Below, piece by piece: positions 31,101-40,000 of a DNA stretch of 64,000 nucleotides. The notes beneath the pieces are model-generated. The model worked only from the letters and a program-made list of their open reading frames with translations. It made no database searches and was not told the DNA's origin. The stretch's first letter is position 1, and the number at the start of each line of letters is the position of its first letter. Source of the DNA: Streptomyces sp. S465 (GTDB taxonomy: Bacteria; Actinomycetota; Actinomycetes; Streptomycetales; Streptomycetaceae); assembly GCF_026898115.1 (NCBI RefSeq), contig NZ_CP114036.1, positions 5,388,001-5,452,000 of the forward strand. The letters are read 5' to 3'. The position numbers and the translations under genes were made by a program.

Positions 31101-34100
31101 CCGCACGAACCGGCCGGACGCCGAGGCGCTGACGACGGCGCTCGGCCGGCTGCACATCAGGGGCGCCGGCCCCGACTGGGAAGCGGTGTTCCACGGCACC
31201 GGGGCCCGGCGGGTGGACCTGCCGACCTACGCCTTCCAGCGCACCCGCTACTGGCTGGACGCCGAGACGACCATGCCCGAGGTGGTGCCCGCCGCCCAGC
31301 CCGCAGCCCTCGCGCCGGGCGCCGCCACGGGGGAGTCACCGCTGCGGGAGCGGCTCGCGGGGCGGCCGGCGGCCGACCAGGAGCGTGAGCTGCTGGACCT
31401 GGTGCGGCTCCAGGTGGCCACCGTGCTGGGGCACGGGTCCCCGGCCGCCGTCGGCGCCGAACGCGCCTTCAGGGACCTGGGCTTCGACTCCGTCACGGCC
31501 GTCGAGCTGCGGAACCGGCTGAACGCGGCGACCGGCCTGGAGCTGTCGTCCACCCTCGCGTTCGACCACCCCACCCCGTCCGCGCTCGCCCGGCACCTGA
31601 GGACCGAGGCCCTGGGCGGGGCGGACGAGGCTTTCGATGGCACGGGGGTCGGGGTGCGGTCGGACGAGCCCCTCGCCATCGTCGGCATGGCGTGCCGGCT
31701 GCCCGGCGGGGTGCGGTCGCCGGAGGACCTGTGGGAGCTGGTGGAGCGCGGCGGCGACGCCGTCGCCCCGTTCCCCGCCGACCGGGGGTGGGACCTGGAG
31801 AGGCTGTACGACCCCGATCCGGACCAGCCGGGGACGTCGTACGTCCGGCACGGCGGATTCCTGGACGACGCCACCCGGTTCGACGCGGACTTCTTCGGGA
31901 TCTCGCCCCGCGAGGCGCTGGCCATGGACCCGCAGCAGCGGCAGTTGCTGGAGGTCTCCTGGGAAGCCGTCGAACGGGCCGGTGTGGACCCCACCTCCCT
32001 GCGGGACCGGGCGACGGGCGTGTTCATCGGCACCAGCGGACAGGACTACCTCTCCCTGGGCGGGCCCGCTGTGCGGCAGCTGGAAGGGCATCTGCTCACC
32101 GGCAACGCGGCGGGCGTGCTCGCCGGACGCATCGCCTACACCCTGGGCCTGGAGGGCCCGGCGCTGACGGTGGACACCGCCTGCTCGTCGTCGCTGGTGG
32201 CCCTGCACCTGGCGGCGAAGGCCCTCGCCACGGGCGAATGCGCCCAGGCGCTGGTCGGCGGCGTCGCCGTGATGTCCACGCCCGGCGGCTTCGTGGAGTT
32301 CAGCAGGCAGCGAGGGCTGGCGCCGGACGGTCGGTGCAAGGCGTTCGCGGCGTCCGCGGACGGTACGGGGTGGGCGGAGGGGGTGGGCGTGCTGCTGCTG
32401 ACCCGGTTGTCGGAGGCGCGTCGGCGTGGGCTTCCGGTGCTGGCGGTGGTGCGGGGCAGTGCGGTCAACCAGGACGGTGCGAGCAATGGGCTGACGGCGC
32501 CCAACGGTCCGTCGCAGCAGCGGGTGATCCGGCAGGCGCTGGCGGGTGCCGGGCTGTCGCCGGATGAGGTGGACACGGTGGAGGGGCACGGCACGGGGAC
32601 GAAGCTGGGCGATCCGATCGAGGCGCAGGCGCTGCTGGCGACGTACGGGCGGGGGCGTGCGGTGGACCGTCCGTTGTGGCTGGGGTCGTTGAAGTCGAAC
32701 ATCGGGCATGCGCAGGCGGCGGCCGGTGTGGCCGGTGTGATCAAGATGGTGATGGCGATGCGGCACGGCGTCCTGCCGCGGACGCTGCACGTGGATCAGC
32801 CGTCGCCGCATGTGGATTGGTCGTCGGGTGGGGTGTCGCTGCTGACGGAGGCGCGGGAGTGGCCGGAGACGGACGGCCGGCCGAGGCGCGCGGGTGTCTC
32901 GTCGTTCGGCATGAGCGGCACCAACGCCCATGTGATCCTCGAACACGCCCCGGATCCCGCCCCGGCCGCCCCGGCCGCCGCCGTCCCTGGGACCCCCGGG
33001 ACCCCCGGGGCCCTCGGGGCCGCCGGGGCCCCCGCCACCCCTGAGGCCGCCGGGACTCCCGCCACCCCCGAGGTCCCCGCCGTCCCCGGGACCCCCAGGA
33101 CCCCCGGGACCCCCGCCACCCCCGAGGCCGCCGGGACTCCCGCCGCCCCCGAGGCCGCCGGGACTCCCGCCGCCCCCGAGGTCCCTGGGGCCTCCGGGAC
33201 TTCCGACGTCCCTGGGACCCCCGGGGCCGCCGGGGTCCCCGCCGTCCCCGAGGCCCCTGGCGCCTCCGGGACCCGCTCCCGGGGGGTGGTTCCCTGGCTT
33301 CTCTCCGCTCCTGGGCGGGATGCGCTGCGCGCTCAGGTCCGTACGCTCCGGGCTCACCTCCAGGGGGCGGGGCGGCACGACCACCCCCGCGACGTGGCGT
33401 TCTCGCTGGCCACCTCGCGTGCCGCGCTCGCCCACCGGGCCGTCATCGTCGGGGCCGACCGTACGGAACTGCTGCGTGGCCTGGAGACGTTGCTGGACGG
33501 GACCCCCTCTCCGGGCGTTGTCGAGGGCGCGGCCAAGGACGGGAAGGTGGCCTTCCTGTTCACCGGACAAGGTGCGCAGCGCACCGGGATGGGACGGGAA
33601 CTCTACGAGGCGCACCCGGTGTTCGCGGAGGCGTTCGACGCGGTGTGCGCGCGGATCGACCTGCCCTTGCGGGCCGCGGTGTTCGGCGACGACGCGGCTG
33701 CGCTGGACCGGACCGAGGTCGCCCAGCCCGCCCTGTTCGCGGTGGAGGTGGCGCTGTTCCGGCTGCTGGAGCGGTGGGGCGTACGGCCCGACGCACTGCT
33801 GGGGCATTCGCTGGGCGAGCTGGCCGCCGCGCATGTGGCGGGCGTGTTCTCCCTGGAGGACGCGTGCCGGCTGGTGGCGGCGCGCGGCCGGCTGATGCAG
33901 GCGCTCCCCGCCGGTGGGTCGATGGTGGCGGTGCGGGCCTCGGAGGCCGAGGTCCTGGAGTCGGCGTATCTGCCGGATGGTGTCGGCCTGCCGGACGGTG
34001 TCGGCATCGCGGCCGTGAACGGGCCGTCGGCCGTGGTGCTCTCCGGCGCGGAGGAGGACATCGCACGGCTCGCCGCCCACTGGGAGGACCGGGGCCGGAA

Positions 34101-36999
34101 GGTGAAGCGGCTGCGGACCGGGCACGCCTTCCACTCACCGCTCATGGACCCCGTGCTCGACGACTTCCGGCGGGTGGCGGAGACCGTGAGGTACGAAACC
34201 CCCGCGATACCCGTGGTGTCCGACCTCACCGGCCGCCCCGCCGACCCGGAGGAGATCGGCACCCCGGAGTACTGGGTGCGGCATGTCCGCCATACCGTGC
34301 GCTTCCTGGACGGTATGCGGTACCTGGCCGACCAGGGCGTCCGTACCTTCCTCGAACTCGGCCCGGACGGCGTGCTCAGCGCCATGGGCCAGGACTGCCT
34401 GCCCGAGGGTTCCGACGTGGCGCTGGTGCCCGCCCTGCGCGCCGGCCGCCCCGAGGCCGAGAGCCTGTGCGCGGCGCTCGGTACCGCCCACGTCAGAGGG
34501 GCCCAGGTCGCCTGGCCGGCGGTGTTCGAGGACACCGGCGCCCGGCGGGTGGACCTCCCGGCGTACGCCTTCCAGGGCCGCCGCTACTGGCTGGACCCGG
34601 AACCGGACGCGGACGCGGAGGCGGACTCGGGCCCGGCCGCGAACACGGGCCCGTCCGCGGGCTCGGAACGGGCGCCCGACGACACCGTGGACGCGCCCTT
34701 CTGGGACGCCGTGGAGCGCGCCGACCACCAGGCGCTGAGCACCATGCTGGAGGTGGGCGACGAACAGCCGTGGAGCGCCGTGCTGCCCGCCCTCTCGGCC
34801 TGGCGGCGCGGCCGGCGGGAACGGTCCGCGGCGGACCGCCGCCGCTACCGCGTCACCTGGAAGCCCCTCGACCTCCCGCCCGCCGCCGCGCCCGCCGGCA
34901 CCTGGCTGGTCCTCGTGCCCGCCGCGCTCGCGTCCCACCCGTCGGCCGAAGGAGCCGAGCGGGCGCTGAGCGACCACGGCGCCCGCACCCGGACCGTCCT
35001 GGTGACCGATGAGGCGAGCCTCGCCGAGGGGCTGGCCGCCGCGCCGCCCGGGGTGACCGGTGTGCTGTCGCTGCTCGCCCTGGACGACACCCCGGGCGAG
35101 GAGGAACCGGCGGTACCCAGAGGTCTCCGGCACACCCTCGCCCTGCTGGGGACGGTGGACGGCCGGAACATCACCGCACCCCTGTGGTGTGCGACCCGCG
35201 GCGCGGTGTCGACCGGCCCCGGCGATCCGCTCACCAGCGCCTCGCAGGGCCAACTGTGGGGCCTGGGCCGGGCGATGGCCCTGGAACACCCCGACGCCTG
35301 GGGTGGGCTCGTCGACCTGCCCGAAACCTGGGACCCCCGCGCCCGGGAGCGGTTCGCCACGGCGCTGACGGGCGGACGACAGGGCGAGGACCAGCTGGCG
35401 GTGCGGGCCGCCGGGGTGTTCGGCCGCAGGCTGGTCCGGGGCGGAAGGGTCCATGGCGGCGGAAAGGTCCATGGCGGCGGGAAGGTCCATGGCGGCGGGA
35501 AGGTCGATGACTGCGGGGAGATCCGTGGCGGCGGGAAGGACCGTGGCGGGAAGGACCGTGCCGGAAAGGGCCGTGCCGGGAAGGACCCCCGGACCCCTCG
35601 GTGGCGGCCGCGAGGCACCGTACTGATCACCGGTGGCACGGGCGTCCTGGGCGCACACGTCGCCCGTGCCCTGGCCCGTGAGGGCGCCGAACACCTGGTG
35701 CTCCTCAGCCGCCGGGGCCCGTCGGCGCCGGGCGCCGCCGCCCTGGAGGCCGAACTGACCGGCCTGGGCGCCGCCGTCACCGTGGTCGCCTGCGATGTCG
35801 CCGACCGGGACGCCCTGGCCGCCCTCGTCGACCGGGTGCGCGCGGCCGGCCCACCGGTCACCGCCGTCGTCCACGCCGCCGGAGCGGCCGAGATGCCGGA
35901 CGTCCGCACGGACCTCGGCGACTACGCCGCGGTGGTGTCCGCCAAGGTCACCGGTGCGCTGCACCTGGACGAGCTGTTCGCCGACGACCCCCTCGACGCG
36001 TTCGTCCTGTTCTCCTCCATCGCCGCCGTCTGGGGCAGCGGCGGCCAGGGCGCCTACGCGGCCGCCAACGCCTTCCTAGACGCTCTGGCCGAACAGCGCC
36101 GGGCCCGCGGCCGGTCCGCCACCTCGGTGGCCTGGGGGCCCTGGGCCGAGGGCGGAATGGCCACCGACGCCGAGGACCACCTGCGCCGGCGCGGCCTGCG
36201 GCCCCTTGAGCCCCGGCAGGCGGTCGAGGCCCTGTGGGAGCTGCCGGGCGGCCCGGCCTGCGCGGTGGTGGCCGACGTGGACTGGGAGCGGTTCGCCCCG
36301 GGCTTCACCGCACTGCGGCCGAGCCCGCTGCTCGGCGACCTGGCGGAGGTGCGGCGGGCCACGGCGGACACCACGGCCACCGACTCCACCGCCCCTGACT
36401 CCTCCGGGCGCACGCTGGCCGAGCGGCTGGCCGGCGCGCCGGAGCCGGAGCGGGACCAGCTGGTGCTGGAACTCGTGCGCGAGCACGCCGCGGCGGCTCT
36501 GGGCCACCCCTCGGCCCGGACCATCGAGCCGGACCGGGCCTTCCGCGACCTGGGCTTCGACTCGCTGACCGCCGTCGACTTCCGCAACCGGCTGGCCACG
36601 GCCACCGGGCTGCCGCTGCCCGCCGCGCTCGCCTTCGACCACCCCACACCGGAGAGCGTCGCCCACCACCTGCGGACCGAAGCCCTCGACTCCGGCCCTG
36701 GCCCTGGCCCTGGTTCCGGGGCCGGCTCGGGTGAGCGGGCGCTGCGCACGCTGGAGGAGCTGGAATCCGTACTGGCGGCGCTCCCGGCCGACGACCCCGC
36801 GCACGCCACCGTCCGGGCACGCCTGCCCCGGCTGCTCGCGTCCGGCGGCGCGGACTCCTTGGCCGTACGGAGCCAACCGGCGCGGAACACGGCCGAGGGC
36901 CAAGCCCGGGACAAGGACCAGACCCAGAACCAGGACCTGGACGAGGCCACCGCGGACGACCTGTTCGACCTCATCCACCAGGAGTTCGGCAAAGCCTGA
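28168..36999 (+). CDS. Type I modular PKS: modules 2 and 3
   Basis: A 2943-aa protein: KS-AT-ACP / KS-AT-KR-ACP. The N-terminus (NEEKLRDYLRRVTADL) is a coiled-coil docking helix suited to receive the chain from the first PKS. Start ATG 28168 has GTGAGG just upstream. M2 has KS Cys206, AT Ser774 and ACP Ser1108 with no reductive domain at all, so a beta-keto group should persist. M3 has KS Cys1339, a malonyl AT (HAFHS), a KR with WGSGGQGAY and no LDD (A-type), and ACP Ser2799. The C-terminal docking tail ends TADDLFDLIHQEFGKA. Three long repeat tracts are embedded in its linkers. It should deliver a beta-hydroxy-delta-keto intermediate to the next protein. Confidence 0.95.
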   Translation: MSNEEKLRDYLRRVTADLKKANRRLRQYEAREHEPVAVIGIGCRFPGGVRSPEALWALVRDGVDAVSDFPSDRGWDVAALYDPDPDHPGTSYVRHGGFLYDAADFDPAFFGISPREALAIDPQQRLLLETSWEAFERAGIDPARLRGSDTGVFTGVMYNDYASRLRVIPEGFEAYLGNGSAASVASGRLAYTFGLVGPAITVDTACSSSLVALHLACQALRRGECSMALAGGVTVMSTPAGFVEFSRQRALSPDGRCRAFAAGANGTGWAEGAGVLLVERLSDARRLGHPVLAVVRGSAVNQDGASNGLTAPNAPSQERVILRALEGAGLSPDEVDAVEAHGTGTVLGDPIEAQALLATYGRGRAVDRPLWLGSLKSNIGHAQAAAGVGGVIKMVMAMRHGVLPRTLHVDEPSPHVDWSSGGVSLLTEAREWAVEDGRPRRAAVSSFGISGTNAHVIVEAPDPPADPSSGLPADPADLSIAVAGEPSAALAVVPWVLSGDTPDALRAQARSLLTATAGDAVPTAGDVASTAGDAAPTVEGRASTAGDVASTAGDAVPAVENPVPVAGGSVPAVENPVSSAGDAAPTIEGRASTAGDAASTGGGAASTAGGAASTAGDAASTAGGPVLRPLDVAFSLATTRAVREHRAVVTGTTADELREGLAALADDRPAPQLVQGTKAPGDLAFLLPGQGSQRLGMGRGLYRDDPAFAAAFDEVSGHFAGHLERPLAEVVFGDDPEPLNHTAYTQAALFALEVALFRGLERRGVRPTRLLGHSVGELAAAHLAGVFSLADACRLVAARGRLMGELPPGGAMVALRAGEAEVRASLNGLAGRVDIAAVNSPSSTVVSGDEDAVEELAQSWAAEGRKATRLRVDRAFHSPHMDAVLDRFRAVAEEVAFHPPRIPVVSNLTGTAADAEEIASPDYWVRHVRGTVRFADGVRWLVDQGVRTFLELGPDGTLGALGDQCLTGGADIAFIPALRTNRPDAEALTTALGRLHIRGAGPDWEAVFHGTGARRVDLPTYAFQRTRYWLDAETTMPEVVPAAQPAALAPGAATGESPLRERLAGRPAADQERELLDLVRLQVATVLGHGSPAAVGAERAFRDLGFDSVTAVELRNRLNAATGLELSSTLAFDHPTPSALARHLRTEALGGADEAFDGTGVGVRSDEPLAIVGMACRLPGGVRSPEDLWELVERGGDAVAPFPADRGWDLERLYDPDPDQPGTSYVRHGGFLDDATRFDADFFGISPREALAMDPQQRQLLEVSWEAVERAGVDPTSLRDRATGVFIGTSGQDYLSLGGPAVRQLEGHLLTGNAAGVLAGRIAYTLGLEGPALTVDTACSSSLVALHLAAKALATGECAQALVGGVAVMSTPGGFVEFSRQRGLAPDGRCKAFAASADGTGWAEGVGVLLLTRLSEARRRGLPVLAVVRGSAVNQDGASNGLTAPNGPSQQRVIRQALAGAGLSPDEVDTVEGHGTGTKLGDPIEAQALLATYGRGRAVDRPLWLGSLKSNIGHAQAAAGVAGVIKMVMAMRHGVLPRTLHVDQPSPHVDWSSGGVSLLTEAREWPETDGRPRRAGVSSFGMSGTNAHVILEHAPDPAPAAPAAAVPGTPGTPGALGAAGAPATPEAAGTPATPEVPAVPGTPRTPGTPATPEAAGTPAAPEAAGTPAAPEVPGASGTSDVPGTPGAAGVPAVPEAPGASGTRSRGVVPWLLSAPGRDALRAQVRTLRAHLQGAGRHDHPRDVAFSLATSRAALAHRAVIVGADRTELLRGLETLLDGTPSPGVVEGAAKDGKVAFLFTGQGAQRTGMGRELYEAHPVFAEAFDAVCARIDLPLRAAVFGDDAAALDRTEVAQPALFAVEVALFRLLERWGVRPDALLGHSLGELAAAHVAGVFSLEDACRLVAARGRLMQALPAGGSMVAVRASEAEVLESAYLPDGVGLPDGVGIAAVNGPSAVVLSGAEEDIARLAAHWEDRGRKVKRLRTGHAFHSPLMDPVLDDFRRVAETVRYETPAIPVVSDLTGRPADPEEIGTPEYWVRHVRHTVRFLDGMRYLADQGVRTFLELGPDGVLSAMGQDCLPEGSDVALVPALRAGRPEAESLCAALGTAHVRGAQVAWPAVFEDTGARRVDLPAYAFQGRRYWLDPEPDADAEADSGPAANTGPSAGSERAPDDTVDAPFWDAVERADHQALSTMLEVGDEQPWSAVLPALSAWRRGRRERSAADRRRYRVTWKPLDLPPAAAPAGTWLVLVPAALASHPSAEGAERALSDHGARTRTVLVTDEASLAEGLAAAPPGVTGVLSLLALDDTPGEEEPAVPRGLRHTLALLGTVDGRNITAPLWCATRGAVSTGPGDPLTSASQGQLWGLGRAMALEHPDAWGGLVDLPETWDPRARERFATALTGGRQGEDQLAVRAAGVFGRRLVRGGRVHGGGKVHGGGKVHGGGKVDDCGEIRGGGKDRGGKDRAGKGRAGKDPRTPRWRPRGTVLITGGTGVLGAHVARALAREGAEHLVLLSRRGPSAPGAAALEAELTGLGAAVTVVACDVADRDALAALVDRVRAAGPPVTAVVHAAGAAEMPDVRTDLGDYAAVVSAKVTGALHLDELFADDPLDAFVLFSSIAAVWGSGGQGAYAAANAFLDALAEQRRARGRSATSVAWGPWAEGGMATDAEDHLRRRGLRPLEPRQAVEALWELPGGPACAVVADVDWERFAPGFTALRPSPLLGDLAEVRRATADTTATDSTAPDSSGRTLAERLAGAPEPERDQLVLELVREHAAAALGHPSARTIEPDRAFRDLGFDSLTAVDFRNRLATATGLPLPAALAFDHPTPESVAHHLRTEALDSGPGPGPGSGAGSGERALRTLEELESVLAALPADDPAHATVRARLPRLLASGGADSLAVRSQPARNTAEGQARDKDQTQNQDLDEATADDLFDLIHQEFGKA
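28270..31610 (+). other. PKS module 2: KS-AT(malonyl)-ACP, no reduction
   Basis: KS 28270-29545, AT 30213-31140, ACP 31340-31610. The AT substrate motif reads RAFHS (Arg874) rather than HAFHS; GHSVGELAAAH still points to malonyl. The ACP follows the AT directly, so the ketone from M1 is kept. Confidence 0.88.
29716..30040 (+). repeat. Degenerate minisatellite in M2 KS-AT linker
   Basis: More than a dozen degenerate units coding for A-S-T-A-G-D, P-T-V-E-G-R and P-V-E-N-P-like hexapeptides (mostly 18 bp) lengthen the linker by about 100 residues. Confidence 0.88.
32960..33280 (+). repeat. Pro-Gly-Thr-Ala minisatellite in M3 KS-AT linker
   Basis: Repeats of GGGACTCCCGCCRCCCCCGAG-like 12-24 base units encode G-T-P-A-T-P-E-A-A and related peptides for about 105 residues. 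Frame is kept throughout. Confidence 0.88.
35440..35590 (+). repeat. 18-bp minisatellite between KR halves of M3
   Basis: Units encoding K-V-H-G-G-G (AAGGTCCATGGCGGCGGG) are repeated about four times, then drift into K-D-R-G-G and K-D-R-A-G. The run is basic and Gly-rich and sits exactly where an ER domain would be inserted. Confidence 0.88.
36691..36726 (+). repeat. Short (GGCCCT)n repeat near the C-terminus
   Basis: Three GGCCCT hexamers and decayed copies give a Gly-Pro run between the M3 ACP and the docking tail. Confidence 0.8.
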
Positions 37000-37051
37000 C
37001 CCGGCCGGGGAAACCACGGCCGACGGCTCGATCCGAGGAGTTGCGTACCGA

Positions 37052-40000
37052 ATGACGAACGAAGAGAAGCTCCTGGACCACCTCAAGTGGATGACCGCCG
37101 AGCTGCGGAAGACCCGGCAGCGGTTGCAGGAGGTCGAATCCGCCGAGGCCGAGCCGGTCGCCATCGTGGCCATGGCGTGCCGATACCCCGGCGGGGTCAG
37201 CTCCCCGGAGGACCTGTGGCGGCTCGTCCACGATCAGGTTGACGCGATCTCGGACTTCCCGGCCGATCGCGGCTGGGACCTCGACGCCCTCCGCTCCACC
37301 GACCCGGACGAGCCGGGCACGTCCTACGCCACCCAGGGCGGATTCGTCCACGACGCGGCAGAGTTCGACGCCGGGTTCTTCGGGATCAGTCCGCACGAGG
37401 CGCTCGCGATGGACCCGCAGCAGCGGCTGCTGCTGGAGGCGACCTGGGAGGTCTTCGAACGCGCCGGGATCGCCCCCACCTCGGTACGCGGTGCCGCGAT
37501 CGGCGTGTACACCGGTACGAACGGCCAGGACTACAGCCCCCGCGCCGGCTCCGCGCCCGGAGAGCTGGAAGGACATCTGCTGACCGGCACCGCCGCGAGC
37601 GTCGCCTCCGGGCGGGTGGCCTACGCCCTCGGCCTGGAGGGCCCGGCGGTGACCGTGGACACGGCGTGCTCCTCGTCCCTGGTCGCCCTGCACCTCGCCT
37701 GCCACAGCCTGCGCAAGGGCGAGTGCTCGATGGCGCTCGCGGGCGGTGCGACGATCCTGTCCGGCCCCGGACCGTTCATCGAATTCAGCAGGCAGCGGGG
37801 GCTGTCCGCCGATGGGCGGTGCAAGGCGTACGCGGCGGGCGCGGACGGTACGGGGTGGGCCGAGGGGGTCGGTGTGCTGCTGCTGACCCGGTTGTCGGAG
37901 GCGCGTCGGCGCGGGCTTCCGGTGCTGGCGGTGGTGCGGGGCAGTGCGGTCAACCAGGACGGTGCGAGCAATGGGCTGACGGCGCCCAATGGCCCGTCGC
38001 AGCAGCGGGTGATCCGGCAAGCGCTGGCGGGTGCCGGGCTGTCGCCGGACGAGGTGGACGCGGTGGAGGGGCACGGCACCGGGACGGTGCTGGGCGACCC
38101 CATCGAGGTGGAGGCGCTACAGGCGGTCTACGGCCGGGACCGGGCGGCGGACCGGCCCTTGTGGCTGGGGTCGTTGAAGTCGAACATCGGGCACAGTGCG
38201 GCCGCCGCGGGTGTGGGTGGCGTCATCAAGATGGTGATGGCGATGCGGCACGGTGTGTTGCCGAGGACGTTGCATGTGGATGAGCCGTCGCCGCATGTGG
38301 ATTGGTCGTCGGGTGGGGTGTCGCTGCTGACGGAGGCGCGGGAGTGGCCGGAGACGGACGGTCGGCCGAGGCGCGCGGGTGTCTCGTCGTTCGGCATGAG
38401 CGGCACCAACGCCCATGTGATCCTCGAACAGCCGCCGGCGCCGGCCGAGGAGCCCACGGCCGAACCCGCGGAAGGGCCGGTCGTCTGGGTGCTGTCGGCC
38501 CGAGGCGAACGGGCCCTGGCGGAGCAGGCGCGGCGGCTGCTGTCGTTCACGGAGGGCCGCTCGGACGGCCGTACGGATCCGCACCCGGCCGATGTGGGGC
38601 TGTCCTTGGCGGCTTCGCGGGCGGCGTTGCCGCATCGGGCGGCGGTGGTGGCGGACGGTATGGCGGAGCTACGCGCCGGTCTGGCGGCACTGGCGGAGGG
38701 CGGTTCGGCTCCGGGGCTGATCACGGGTGGGGCGCCCGGTGGCGGCAAGTCGGTGTTGGTGTTTCCGGGGCAGGGGTCGCAGTGGGTGGGGATGGCGGTG
38801 GATCTGCTGGGGGCTTCGCCGGTGTTCGCGGGGCGGATGGCGGAGTGTGAGCGGGTGTTGTCGGCTTATGTGGACTGGTCGCTGACCGGGGTCTTGGGGG
38901 ATGAGGTTGCGTTGGGGCGGGTGGATGTGGTGCAGCCGGTGTTGTGGGCGGTGATGGTGTCGTTGGCGGCGTTGTGGGAGTCCTTCGGTGTGGTGCCGGG
39001 TGCGGTGGTGGGGCATTCGCAGGGCGAGATCGCGGCGGCGTGTGTGGCGGGTGGGTTGTCGTTGGAGGACGGGGCGCGGGTGGTGGCGCTGCGGAGCCGG
39101 GCGCTGACGGCGTTGGCTGGTGGCGGGGGGATGGTGTCGGTGGCGGTCTCGGCGGACGACGCGGTTGCGCTGCTGGGGCCGTGGGGTGGTCGGGTGGGCG
39201 TGGCGGCGGTGAACGGTCCGTCGTCGGTGGTGGTGTCCGGGGACGCGGCGGCGCTGGACGAGTTTGTCGCGGCCTGTGAGGTGGACGGTGTGCGGGCGCG
39301 CCGTATCGAGGTGGATTACGCCTCGCATTCGGCGCATGTGGAGGTGTTGCGGGAGCGGTTGCTGGAGGAGCTGAGCGGGATCGCTCCGGTGCGTTCCCGG
39401 GTGCCGTTCTTCTCCACGGTGACGGGTGACTGGCTGGATACCGAGCAGTTGGATGCCGGGTATTGGTATCGGAATCTGCGGGAGACGGTGCGGTTCGGCG
39501 CGGCGACCGAGGCGTTGCTGGCGCGGGGTTTCGGGGTGTTCATCGAGGCTAGCGCCCATCCGGTGCTTGCGGTCGGTGTGCAGGAGAGCATTGACGCGGC
39601 GGGTGCGGAGGCGGTGGCGCTGGGTTCGCTGCGCCGGGACGACGGCGGTCTGGAGCGTTTCCTGGCCTCGGTGGCGGAGGCGTACGTCAACGGCGTGGAC
39701 GTGGACTGGTCGTCGCTGTTCGAAGGCGCGCGGCGGGTAGATCTGCCGACGTATGCCTTCCAGCGGCAGCGCTACTGGCTCGACAGCCACACGTCCACCG
39801 ACGTGACCGAGCCCGTACGGGCCGATGAGGCCGAGACGCGCTTCTGGGACGCGGTCGAACGAGCCGACGCGACCGAGCTGGCGATGACCCTCGACGCGGA
39901 CGGTGAACTGGTCGGGCAGCTGCTGCCCGCCCTGGCCACCTGGCGCCGTACCGCACGAGACCGGTCGCTCATCGACTCCTGGCGGTACCGCATCACCTGG

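Larger units (their letters stand above)
31663..36690 (+). other. PKS module 3: KS-AT(malonyl)-KR-ACP
   Basis: KS 31663-32940, AT 33548-34480, KR structural half from 34840 and catalytic half 35615-36160, ACP 36410-36690. The KR has Trp eight residues before the catalytic Tyr and lacks LDD, the A-type pattern, so an L-type hydroxyl is expected. Confidence 0.88.

Noticed and set aside
36731..37051. Upstream extension of the third PKS gene into the second
   Set aside because: The frame overlaps the end of the second PKS in another phase and encodes no PKS motif; the docking helix starts at 37052 with a ribosome site.
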